64,000 nucleotides of DNA, taken from NCBI GenBank assembly GCA_026874595.1, contig CM049321.1:21052979-21116978 (forward strand), read 5' to 3'. The position numbers and the translations under genes were made by a program. This DNA comes from Sipunculus nudus (taxonomy: Eukaryota; Annelida; Sipuncula; Golfingiida; Sipunculidae). The notes beneath the pieces were generated by a model. The model saw nothing but the letters and a program-made list of their open reading frames with translations, did not search any database and was not told the origin of the DNA. Below are positions 51,703 through 62,600 of the stretch, piece by piece (positions within the stretch are counted from its first letter, which is position 1; every line of letters starts with the position of its first letter).

Positions 51703-52699
51703 CATCTCTATTTTTCTTGTATATATAACATCCCACCCCAGCTGGTTATCTCCCTGTGTGGCTGTAATTGTGAGTGACACTGGTGACATATGACTCCCTT
51801 TTGTTTCAGCCTATTAAGTGATAAGGATCAGTGATAAGTACCTCGTTACTTCATAACAAAAACACTGTTGTCTGAATGCTTCAGCCAGGCATTAAGACTA
51901 TGAGAGTATAGTATTAAGGTTTAGCTACTGATTTATAAGATGATGGGAACATTTTGCAGTTTATTTTATGGAATCCTAGCAATAAACATAGTTTCCTAGA
52001 TATCTGAATATTTTAATATATATCACCACATATAAAAGCAAGTGTTTGTTCTCATAATATGTGGATGTGTACCTTGATTTAGGATGGCTTTTTGTTTTAT
52101 TTCAAGACCCTTAGTCATGCTTTCTGCATTTCTTTTCTTTCAGGTTTTGCAGTTTACCTACCCTGCTGACCCCATTGAAAAGCAGAGTGATAATAAAAAA
52201 TATTGGACTTACACTTTTTACAATTGCATACCTATAAATCTGATATGAGCGCCTGGACATGCCTTTTGAATTATTTTGGGCATTCATTACTGGATAATTT
52301 GCCCCAAGTTTGGTCTCTTATTGGAGAATGTGGGATATCAAATGTCATACTTGTCAGAAATCCATTATGTCTGCCAGTTAGCCACCTTAGAAATTATTTC
52401 TTCAGTGCAGTTTCAGTAATTTTTCTTTAATGTTTGGTTCGATTTAGAGAATGTTTGTTGTCTGATTTATGACTTGTCAAAAGTCCAATATGGCCACCAG
52501 GCAACCATCTTTTAATTCCTTTTGATCATATTATCTCAAGAACAGTTAAAGTGAATGCAGTTGGATGTATATTTATGTAATCTTGTAAAGGATTGGGTCA
52601 AATATTTCTGAATAAATATTACCATCATTTATAAAAGTGCAATACAGTTGGCTTGTATTGAATAAAAATTCATACAGAAGCACCTGTTTCTCAATAATT

Positions 52700-54034
52700 G
52701 CATCCGCCAAAACAGAGTTTTGGATACTAGGTTTTCAGCTGCACGCCGCTGCCGCCGCATAGGTGTCCAGGGAACTCCTCCATAACCGCTGGGCAGAATT
52801 TTACGAAACCCGAGATTATGTTCAGTTCACATGTGAACTGCTGCACCCCAATTTTGTTTTGACCTCTGACCTTTCTTCTGCACTCTGCGTCAGTTTGTGT
52901 GTCTGTTTCCACACATAAACCAACATATCTCGGGAACCGTTTGACCGATCAGGAAATTTTTTTGCACAAATGTAGCCCTTGGAGAGCTGTTTAACATACA
53001 AAAAATGGTGGCGCCTCCTGCAACCATGTTTGCACAGTGTCCATCTGTTTGTATGCCTTGGGTTAAAATCACTCATATCTCCGCAGTGGTTTGACTAATT
53101 CACCTGAAATTCAGCATGCGTATACAAATATAGCCCTGGGATAGCTTTATAACATATACAACAAAAGGTGGCGCCACCTGCAACCATGTTTGCACAGTGT
53201 CCAATTGTTCATCTGCCTGGGGTTAAAATCACTCATATCTCTGCAGTGGTTTGACTAATTCACCTAAAATTCGGCATGCATATACATCCTAGACAGCTTT
53301 TCTGATTTTATGACAGGTGGCGCCACCTACATTAATGTTTACGCTGCAGACATCCAAGCTCATATCTCGGGAACCGTTTGACCGATTGAGCCAAAATTTT
53401 GCATGTGTATAGATCTCACATAGCTCTGTATCATACGCAAAACTGGTGGCGCCACCTGTAGCCATTTTTGCACAGCTCCCGTCTATTTGTCTGCCATGGG
53501 ATAAAATCACACATATCTCTGCAGTGGTTTGACATATCTGCCTAAAATTTTGCAGGTTTATACATCCCCGACAGCTCTCTTGATTTTATGACAGGTGGCA
53601 CCACCTACATTCTACATTTATGCAGCAGATATCCAAGCTCATATCTTGGGAACCGTTTGACCGATTGGGCCAAAGTTTTGCATGTGTATAGTTCTCACAT
53701 AGCTCTTTATCATACGCAAAACTGGTGGCACCACCTGCAGCCATTTTTGCACAGCGTCCATCTGTTTGTCTGCCAAGGGCAAAAATCACTCATATACATG
53801 TAGTGGTTTGACTTATCTGCCTTAAATTTTGCATATGTATACAACTTGGACAGCTTTCTGGATTTTGTGGTAGGTGGCGCAACCTACATACACAATGGGG
53901 CTGCAGACATCCATGCCAATATGCAACACATCACTCTATTTCCCCTTGCCACTCAATCCATGCCTCACTTCACCAGTTCCACTCTGAGTTAGGCGGATAC
54001 ACGTAGTCACTTGTCGACTACCCGTATTCTAGTT
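52700..54034 (+). mobile_element. Element C nested in A2
   Basis: Starts GCATCCGCCAAAACAGAG with a GCCGCTGCCGCCGC patch at about 52745. Cores carry palindromes near 53168, 53317, 53446, 53595 and 53726. The 3' hairpin GTAGTC-acttgtc-GACTAC is intact and is followed by CCGTATTCTAGTT. Confidence 0.85.
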
Positions 54035-54766
54035 CTGGCATGTATTTCCTTGATTTTTGCTATATATTTTGATCTTATATTTGCCTTTTGTGAAGTTCCT
54101 TATGAGACTGACAGGTTTCAAGCAAGCTGTTGGAATAGTTCCTGATAGCTTAACAATCATGCATTTTCCTCAGACCATCAATTCACTGTGTTTTAACCAG
54201 ACATAGGTGATATATATTTCTGTTGTCATAGAAAATTTTCAACAAATTGGCAAATTGGTTCTTCAAAATTTGACTGGAAGTTGTGAATCTCAGTCCATGA
54301 TGTCACAGGTCATGCATGGCAGCTGAGCGTCATGACCCATGGGTCACTTGTTTTATTTTATGACTGGTGGCACCACCTACATTCGAGTTCACCCTGCAGA
54401 CATCCATGCTAATATCTCAAGACTGGTATGAGGCATCCTTCTGAAAATTTGCATGTGTATATACCTCACATAGCTCTTGATCATACACAAAACTGGTGGC
54501 GCTACCTGCAACCATTTTGCATAGAGTCCGTCTAAGGTTAAAGGTTTGCTGCCATGGGATAAAAGCACTTATATCTCTGCAGTGGTTTGACTTATCCACC
54601 TGAAATTTTGGATATGTATACACCTTGGATAGCTTTCTCTTTCAAATAACAGGTGGCACCACCTACAATCAGTTTCCCCTTCCCACTCAATCCATGCCTC
54701 ACTTCACCCATCCCACTATGATTTCGGCGGATACATAGATGCTTTTCAACCAACCATATTCTAGTT

Positions 54767-55714
54767 GATTACTTTGGATCAGTAGAGCCAAAATATGATG
54801 TGTGCGCTATGTGTATGTTTAGCACCACTGATGCATTTTATTGCCCCTTGTATTTAGAAGTAAGCAAATCTATATTGGCAGACACCAAAATATTTTATGG
54901 AGAAAAAACCCTATTTCATGTATATTCAACATACCTGTATGTGAATAGGCTTGTTTATTGTTTAGGAAGAACAGAATCATGTGGTGTTACCCCTTATCCC
55001 ATCCCATACTAATAAGTGGTTTTATCAGCATTCCTTTTCACCTATTTGGCATGATTTGATCCACCCATTCAGTTCGGGATTACTTTGAATTAGTGTCAAA
55101 TAATTGATGGTAAATCATAGATTATTTCATTATGATCTCATTATATAGTTAATTATATGGGTTTTATAACGGTATATTTGTTTGTTTGTTTGGCTTTGAC
55201 TTCTTGGTCCTGGTTCAGTTATCAGCAAAATCCATATGTATTTTGAGGTCAGAGGTCACTAGGTTTCTTTGTGGTGTTGTAATAACAACCTACCAGGAAT
55301 ATGATTGATTTTGGTAAAAATCTCAATAGAAATATGAACCAACATGATTTCTGGCCAGAGTTTGATTCTGACCAATATTCACCCATATTTTATACTGCAG
55401 AGGTCACCAGGCGTTGATGGCACCCTGATGTCTTGCCAAACATTTGATGGATTTCTAAAAAAACTCCGTATAAATTTATGTACTGATAGTGTTTCTCACC
55501 TGAATACAATTCTCCACTAATTTGAGGAGTTCAGAGGTCACAAAACATATGATGGGTTTATATAAATGCATGCGTATGGTGCTCTTGTAAATGGTGGTGC
55601 AATTGTCTGTTACATCGTACCAGGTTGATGATACTGTCATGGTACTTTAGATGAGGTTGTTTATCAAAGTATATTCTTTTTCTGGACAAAAACCATCACT
55701 CCAAGATATTTTAC
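54767..55714. other. No gene recognised; weak F-related repeat
   Basis: Around 55220-55640 phrases such as GAGGTCAGAGGTCAC and CCATCACTCCAAG suggest a worn element related to F. Nothing else supported. Confidence 0.4.
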
Positions 55715-55866
55715 AAAGAGGCTCCCACTCAACCAATAAAGGTTTTACAGAATACCTTTTGGACAGTATAAGTATTCTTTAATTTTTTAGACCATTATTA
55801 AAAGAGGCTCCCACTCAACCAATAAAGGTTTTACAGAATACCTTTAGGACACAGTATTAATATTGT
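55715..55866. repeat. Tandem duplication, 86-bp period
   Basis: AAAGAGGCTCCCACTCAACC begins at 55715 and again at 55801; the second copy runs into element D2. Confidence 0.85.
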
Positions 55867-55872
55867 TTAATT

Positions 55873-57442
55873 GTATCCCCAGACAAAGTCGGGGGATACT
55901 ATGTTTTCATACCAGTCCCGCGGCCGCCGCATATAAATCTTGTTGGCAAGATTACTCAAAAAATATTTCACAGATCTTTACCAAACTTGGTATATGTATA
56001 GATATGGGTGAGAAGACGATGCCTATTTCTAAAATGAGGTCATGACCTTTACTAGGAGAGTGTCCTTGACCTTGAATATTCCCATATTTGGTGAAATTCA
56101 CACAAAATCTTTAATATCTCAGTAAGGGATACATGGAATGATCCAAAACTCAAACTGACCGAAGATCTTGGATAGCCTTGTCTTTTGCAGAAGACAGGTG
56201 GCGCCACCTTGTGTCATTTTCTTGTTAAAATGATGTTTACGCAATAACTTTGTAAGAATTTGAGGTACAGTCACCAAACCTACAGGTTTGATGCATCTTA
56301 TCAACGGCTAAGTCAAGTTCAAACATGGATGACCTTGATGCATTTTTTCAAGGTCACAGCAGCGATTATGCTAAAATGATATTAGGGCAATAACTCAAAA
56401 AGAATTTGTGGTACAGTCAATAAACCTACAGTTAAGGTGCATCTAATCAAGGGCTAGGCCAAGTTCGAATACTGATGACCTTGATGCATTTTTCAAGGTC
56501 ACAGAGGCGATAACACTGAAATGATGTTTCTAAGTCTTGTAGGTGCAATAACTCAAAAAATTTTTCACGGATCTTTACCAAACTTGATATACATGTATGT
56601 ATAGATATGGGTGAGAGGACGACGCCTATTTCTAAAATGAGGTCATGACCTTTACTAGGAGAGTGTCCTTGACCTTGAATAGGTCCAATTTTGGGGAAAA
56701 TCACACACATTCTTAAATATCTCAAGAAATATTGCATGAATTGATCCAAAACAAAGTTGATCAAAGATCATGGATAGGGTTGTCTTGTTCCAGAAACTGG
56801 TGGCACCACCTATTATTCTTTACTTGTTTTCATGCCTTTTAATACCCCCAAAATTGCCACTTGACAGTACTTTGATCATTATAAGTAAAAAATTAATGGA
56901 CAGATTTTTTTTATATTATGCATATACATAGATATGGATTATGGGATGATGTTTATTTAAATTGGGGTCATGACCTTTCCTATTAGAGTGGCCTTGTCCT
57001 TGAATATTCCCATATTTGGTAAAATTCACCTTAAATCTTTAGTATCAGGGATACATGGAATGATCCAAAAATCAAATTGACCGAAGATCTTGGATAGCTT
57101 AGTCATTTACAGAAGACAGGTGGTGCCACCTTGTGTCGTTTCCCTGTTAAAATGATGTTGACGCAATAACTTTGTAAGAATTTGAGGTACAGTCACCAAA
57201 CCCACAGGTTTGATGCATCTTATCAACGGCAAAGTCCAATTTGAACATGGATGACCTTGATACATTTTTTTCAAGGTCACAGCAGTGATAATGTTAAAAT
57301 GAAATTACAGTAATAACTCCAAAATAATTGTTGGTACAGTCACCAAACTTTCAGGTTAGATGCATCTTATCAAGGGCTGGGGGGGGGGGGGGTTAATTAT
57401 CGGGAATACTATGGCAACTGCAGTGCCAAGAAATATCTAGTT
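55873..57442 (+). mobile_element. Hairpin-ended tandem-core element D2
   Basis: Starts GTATCCCCAGACAAAGTC with partner GGGGGATAC, then TATGTTTTC and CGCGGCCGCCGC. Tandem cores contain AAGACAGGTGGCGCCACC (about 56194) and variants at about 56800 and 57115. The 3' hairpin is GGCAACTGCAGTGCC, then AAGAAATATCTAGTT. A G homopolymer run lies at about 57379-57391. It matches D1 in inverted orientation. Confidence 0.8.
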
Positions 57443-58186
57443 TTACAGATTAGATTGTAAAATGCATTTCATTTTTAGCTCAGCTGACTATAAGTCATCT
57501 GAGCTATAGTCGTGGTCCATTGTCTGTCGTTCTGTCCGTCCGTCCGACCGTCCGTAGATGTGGCACGTTTTGAAACCGTAAGACCTAGGAATCCAAAATT
57601 CAGCATAATGTTAGATGTCCCCAAGATCTCCTAAAAAGCCGAAAACTGGGTCTTTGCTACTTCGTTCCTTTGAGAAATTAAGGAAAAACCTCAATTTTTT
57701 ATTAAAATCCTATTTTCACTCTTCAGGACTGCCTAATATCAAAACCACTCATCTGTTTTTCCTCATATTTACCATAAATATTCTTCTATATAGTTCCTAT
57801 GTACATGCCAGAAATTAAGTCTGTTAAGTATAAATTCTTTAAGTTATGGGCCCAAACATAATGGACTTTGTAAAAAATCAGGAAAAATATTTACTCACTT
57901 AACATGAAAAATTTTGAAACTAGAGTATTTTCCCAAGTATATAACTATGTTTAATTAAGATTCAATTGTTTACCCAAAATTAGACCTGAATTTTGTAAAT
58001 TTTTAAAGTAATTAGCATAAAAATAAAATCAGTACCTTAAATTTTGCCAAACTTTGACCATGGCACATTTTTTTCCTGTATGTACCATTGATTTAATTTT
58101 CACAGCATGTTAACATAAATATTTAATTTGTTTAAATCTGAAATTTGGGAGTAAAAGCTTGAAAATTAAGCTAGTTATTGATTTTT

Positions 58187-60082
58187 AGCTCAGCTGACTG
58201 TAAGTCATCTGAGCTATAGTCGTGGTCCTTTGTCCGTCGTCCGTCTGTCCGTCCGTCCGGCCGTCCGGCCGTCCGTTAACAGGGCACGTTTTAAAACCGT
58301 TGGACCTACAAATCCAAAATTCTGCATACCATTAGATGTCCCCAAAATCTCCTACCATACCGAAAATTGGGTCATTAGAACTTCGTTCCTTCGAGATATT
58401 AAGGAAAAACCTCCTTTTTCCATAAAAAAGCAATTGTTACACTTCAAGTCTGCCTAATATCAAAACCACTGATCTGTTTTTGATCATATTTAGTATTCAT
58501 ATTCTTCCATATATTTTCTGTGTACATACCAAAAATTAAGTCAGTATTGGGTATTATTTTGAAGTTATAGGCCCAAATATAATGCAATTTTTTAAAAATC
58601 AGGAAATATATTTGCTCACTTAACATGAGAATTGCTGAAGCTGAAGACTTTTTTTCAGGAATATAACTTTATTTAATCAAGATTCAATTGTTTGCCCAAA
58701 ATTAGATCTGAATTTTGCAAATTTTTCAAGTTATTAGCATAAATAAAAAATTAATACCTTAAATTTTGTCCAACTTTGGCAGTGGCACGTTTTTTCCCTG
58801 TAAGCACTGTTGATTTAATTTTCACAGCATATATACATAAGGATTTAATCTTTTCAAATCTGAAATTTCAAAGAAATTGTTTGAAAAGAGTAGCTTTTAT
58901 TCAAGTTTTCATACACCATGTCAAGTGTTGTTTATATCTGGCCCACCTAGTAGTACAGCCTTCACTTGCATTATGTAACCCACCCCAGGCAGCTTGCCTT
59001 GACCCAGCTTGGCCACTACTAGCAGGCTTCTCCTCCGCCCTGCACTCAACCCCCCCCCCCCCCCAGCTGGTGCATAAACTAGATGAATGTTATAATTTTC
59101 TGTATTTTATTTTATTCTTGGACATGCTACATTTTAGATTTTGGATTGTACCACCAGGGTTACAATGATTAAAGTGCACATTTAATTGTGTCCACAAAGT
59201 GATGTATTGCTATGAAAGTATGGATGTTCATCAGATAAGTAATGCTTTACTTCAGAAGAGTAAAACTTCACCAGGTGTGAAATTGACTATTAATTCCAGT
59301 TATTAATTATAGCTTAGATTGTAATTAGCAAAATGATATTGTTTGTCCCTCATTCAACCAACAGTGTGTATACTTTATTTGAAAAGATGTTTTTATTTTA
59401 TCAAATTTACTGAATCTTTTATTTTATTTCGGTGAATAAAATTTAGCTTGTCCTGAAAACTCCAATGTGCAAAACTTTTTAATAGGAATTCAAGGAATAA
59501 TTTTGTAGATGCCATATTGTGGCATTATTTTCTTTTACATTCAGTTTAAACATTTGATTTAAAAATAATAAAATATATGTGTATGCATAATATGACCCAA
59601 TGTGAGCTACAATCTGGATATATAATGATTTCAACTTAGAATTCTAATATTTTAACTTATATTTTCACTTTTATATTACAAATTTATAACACATGTAAAT
59701 AAAAAAAATGAATCAGATAAAAACTATTAATGAAAAAAGTGGATATGCTAAAAAAATAGGCTTATATATAAACTTAAATGCATTATTCTTTTGAAAGTGA
59801 ATGAAGGTATTAGTCCATTCTGTCCACTTGCCTGTCCATCTGTAAATTTTTCATATGCATCACAGTATCTCAAAACTTTTACTGTTTTTCTTCATGACAG
59901 TCTTGTCAGAGTATTAGTTTGCAATCATATATTGAGAACTTTACTATAACCAAGTAGGAGGGCCCTTTCCTCTTAGCTTCTCATATGCTTATATAAATAT
60001 AAAACATTACAATAGAATATTTTTCATATTTTGCATTTGCAAAAATTTCAAACTTTTGTCATGACCCATGGGTCCTTTGTTT
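58187..60082 (+). mobile_element. Element A (A5) nested in A4
   Basis: Starts AGCTCAGCTGACTGTAAGTC, then CCGT/CCGG repeats (58240-58275). One core is followed by a long AT-rich interior with a C run near 59050. It ends CATGACCCATGGGTCCTTTG then TTT at 60082; the subterminal CAGCTGAGC is lost. Confidence 0.65.
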
Positions 60083-60807
60083 ATATTCTGGATTCTCAAC
60101 ATCATTGTTTGGCTAAAACTGAATAAATACCAGACATGGTGCAAATACTTTGCAAATGTATATGAATATGAATATGAATATGTACTCCATTATAAAATTT
60201 CTTGCATAAGAATGGGAATTCAGGTAAAAATGAAAGTATTTGAATACCAGGGCAAATACTTTCAAAATGTATTCATGAATGCATATATTCTATAATATTA
60301 ATTTAATAATTAGTTCAGTTATATTTTATTAAAAAAATCATATGATTCTCTTGTTATTTTTAATAAATATTATATTGGCACAACATTTGTTATTAAATTT
60401 TAATAAATAGTTAAACTCTTTTATTTTATGTGCTGCTTATAAGTTATATGGCCAGGTCAAAATCTGTGTGACAATAGCACTCCATTTGTTAATAAAATAA
60501 ATGAAATCAATCCTCTTCCTTGTCTCCAAAAATACTATCAAAATCATACATAAGCTAAACACCAACAACTCATAATAAAGCTGATATTTATTACCACACA
60601 AAACCAGCATATGCCTCTTTCCCAAATCATATTTTTTATCATATATCTATTGTAGTCATTTGCTTTGAATACAGATTACAGATGCCGGGTCCCACTCCAG
60701 GTCACTGGAAGTCAGCTATGCCAGGGTTTCTGATTTGTTACAGTCACTGGGGGAGATCCCCTGCTGTGACAGGTGTACAGTTATTCTTATATCACAACCC
60801 CAATCAC

Positions 60808-60829
60808 CCCCCCCCCCCCCCCCCCCCCC
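60808..60829. repeat. C homopolymer run (about 20 bases)
   Basis: Long poly-C in AT-rich DNA. Similar G or C runs lie near 9533, 22902, 48377, 57379, 59050 and 63841. Lengths of such runs are often mis-sequenced. Confidence 0.8.
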
Positions 60830-61869
60830 GCAAACCCAACCCACCAAGTGTTATGCAGTATTGTTATTGTTTTCACTGTATCTCCTTAATTGTAATGCTG
60901 TTTCCACTCTGATATGCAAAAACTTTCCTTGAAAAAGTAATTCAAGGTGTAATCCAGAAGATGCAATGTTGTGTAATGTAGCATTTTTAAAGAAATCATT
61001 TTTCTTTTAAATGATTTTTCCAATCATAATGGAACCCATCAGTTTGCTTAAATTTTGATAAAATATGAAGCACATTATGGATAAATGAAGACACAATTAA
61101 AAATTGTGAAATCTAAATCAAGTATTTTTTTAGATATTTATTGTTTTGCAAATTTAAAAGATATATTTTTGTGGTAAAAAATAAATAAACATTTGTATGC
61201 ATGATGTGGTGTTATCTGACAAGATTGAGATTTATGATGATGCAATTGAGAATTATGAATCAACTTTTATATTCAGATATATATGTTATATTGAAAATGT
61301 ATAGAAATATAAACTTAAATTAAAAAAAAAATTATGTGATAAAAAAATGAGGATTTATTACAAACATTTGTTCATTATTTTCCTGCATCAGCAGAATTTG
61401 AGATCAGGCTTTGTTTGCCATGTTTTATGTTGTTAATTAGTTATATTTCAACTGTAATCATTTCATAAAAAAACATATATTTAATAATATATATTATACA
61501 AAAAAAAGATTCGATTGAACAAATGTGTAAACTACTGAAATGTCAACAGTTAATCGAAAAGCCAACTAATGATCATGGTAATTGTACAGATCATTTGTTC
61601 ACAAACTGCTCACATGCTTCAGTTTCAACATTAGGAAACACATGGTCAGGTCACAAAATATTATTTGCAACAATTTCTTGCTCATCAATACAAACCAATC
61701 ATATAAACCAACCATGGCCTTTATTACCTCTTCCTCGTACACTTTATCTCCATTTGATATTATTTTAGATTTTACCTTCAAGGTTAACGTCAGCTGAGCA
61801 CAGTGACCCATAGGTCCCTTGTTAGAGTTTTCTTAAATCAACTATTTATTATCATGATATTAATTATAA

Positions 61870-61892
61870 ATATATTTTTTAATTTCTTTTAG
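61870..61892 (+). other. Splice acceptor just upstream of SDHAF2 start
   Basis: A T-rich tract ending CTTTTAG at 61892 precedes AGTTATGG. It suggests that the SDHAF2 CDS exon starts at 61893 and that the 5' UTR is spliced. The upstream exon was not identified. Confidence 0.6.
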
Positions 61893-61896
61893 AGTT

Positions 61897-62373
61897 ATGG
61901 CCCATTTGCTGAGGCAGTGCAGCAGACGGCTAGTCAGCAGTCATCTACCAATCAGGTCACAGCATATGAGAAACTGGCCAATCAGGGCACTCTCTTCTGA
62001 AACACCTGGGGAACCACAGTATGAAGAGCCACCAATCCCTAAACCAAAAATAAGAGTTGGGGAGAGCATCAAAGTACAAAGAGCAAGGTTACTTTACCAA
62101 AGTCGAAAACGAGGAATGGCAGAAAACTGTCTTCTCCTCAGTACATTTGCTGACAAATTTTTGGACGATCTCACAGATTCTCAGTTAAAAATGTATGACA
62201 CTTTGATTAATATGCCGAGCAATGACTGGGAGATATATTACTGGGTTGTCGGAACCAAGCCAACACCAAAGGAGTATGACCATGAAGTTATGCATATGTT
62301 ACAGAAACACGCGAGAAACGACGACATGGAGTCCAGAATACGAATGCCAGATCTTAAACCAGTGCAGAATTAA
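61897..62373 (+). CDS. SDHAF2: Succinate dehydrogenase assembly factor 2, mitochondrial (SDHAF2/Sdh5)
   Basis: SDHAF2 acts in the mitochondrial matrix, where it promotes covalent FAD attachment to the SDHA subunit of complex II. The 158-residue product is close to the family's usual size (human about 166). Residues 1-35 are Arg-rich with no acidic residue before Glu35, fitting a mitochondrial presequence; ALSSE at 31-35 is a plausible maturation area. Residues 61-116 hold the family core: [16 protein letters not shown] (63-77 region), a helix [11 protein letters not shown], and [11 protein letters not shown] (106-116). The frame is complete, from ATG at 61897 to TAA at 62371. No coding intron is present, unlike the multi-exon vertebrate gene. 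A splice acceptor ends at 61892, four bases before the ATG, so the gene probably has an upstream non-coding exon that I did not locate. Confidence 0.97.
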   Translation: MAHLLRQCSRRLVSSHLPIRSQHMRNWPIRALSSETPGEPQYEEPPIPKPKIRVGESIKVQRARLLYQSRKRGMAENCLLLSTFADKFLDDLTDSQLKMYDTLINMPSNDWEIYYWVVGTKPTPKEYDHEVMHMLQKHARNDDMESRIRMPDLKPVQN

Positions 62374-62600
62374 TGGATTTTCTATTCTCTGATAATTCTC
62401 TCTTGTCGTATAATGAGCACAAAAGGCCATAAAATGGTGATTACCATGCCGTTGTCATCCACTGTACCCTGGATTATGTCATCTCAGAATATGAGAGAGT
62501 ATGCACAGACTACCAAACTTGGACAAATGGAGGTTATTCCCAACATAGAACTTATGTAACGATATGTTGCAATAAATTAAAGAATTTGAAATTAATTATA
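62374..62600 (+). other. SDHAF2: SDHAF2 3' UTR
   Basis: Non-coding stretch between the stop codon and the first good polyadenylation signal. No other feature is seen in it. The transcript end is inferred, not observed. Confidence 0.6.
62571..62576 (+). terminator. Polyadenylation signal of SDHAF2
   Basis: AATAAA lies 198 bases after the SDHAF2 stop codon. It is the first canonical signal downstream, and a second AATAAA follows near 62604. The assignment rests on motif and position. Confidence 0.6.

Larger units (their letters stand above)
50563..54352 (+). mobile_element. Element A (copy A2) nested in C0
   Basis: Starts AGCTCAGCTGACTTTCAGTC, then CCGT/CCGG repeats (50611-50645). Cores rich in AGGTCAAAGGTCAAGGTCAC occupy about 50870-51560. 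The interior differs from the other A copies. It ends CAGCTGAGCGTCATGACC, CATGGGTCACTTGTT. It is interrupted by a C element at 52700-54034. Confidence 0.82.
46709..54766 (+). mobile_element. Element C0, host of two nested A insertions
   Basis: C sequence is present in three pieces: 46709-46824 (5' hairpin and GC patch), 50220-50562 (first core) and 54353-54766 (rest of core and 3' end CATATTCTAGTT). The breaks fall inside sequence that is continuous in other C copies: after GGACTGATTTTT and resuming CCAAAACTTGATCCC; after CATCCTGGATAG and resuming ATTTTATGACTGG. Net length about 870 bp. Confidence 0.85.
57477..61823 (+). mobile_element. Element A (A4), split by another A element
   Basis: 57477-58186 matches the 5' part of the 35101 copy. 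After A5 the sequence at 60083-60650 matches its 3' AT-rich tail (from about 37106). An A-type terminus, GTCAGCTGAGCACAGTGACC then CATAGGTCCCTTGTT, appears at 61790-61823. About 1.3 kb of the middle is missing, and 60651-61787 is unrelated AT-rich DNA including a long C run. The exact history is uncertain. Confidence 0.6.

Noticed and set aside
52110-52260. Acceptor-like TTTCTTTTCTTTCAG at about 52143 followed by an open stretch
   Set aside because: It lies inside element A2, no donor or partner exon is visible, and the frame closes quickly in AT-rich sequence.
44076-53789. Recurring 60-75 codon frames in families C and A with similar peptides such as GGATCHKI or GGATSFAYD
   Set aside because: They follow the tandem core units, lie on the strand opposite to the element's orientation, and begin and end at arbitrary points. 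No sign of selection on a protein.
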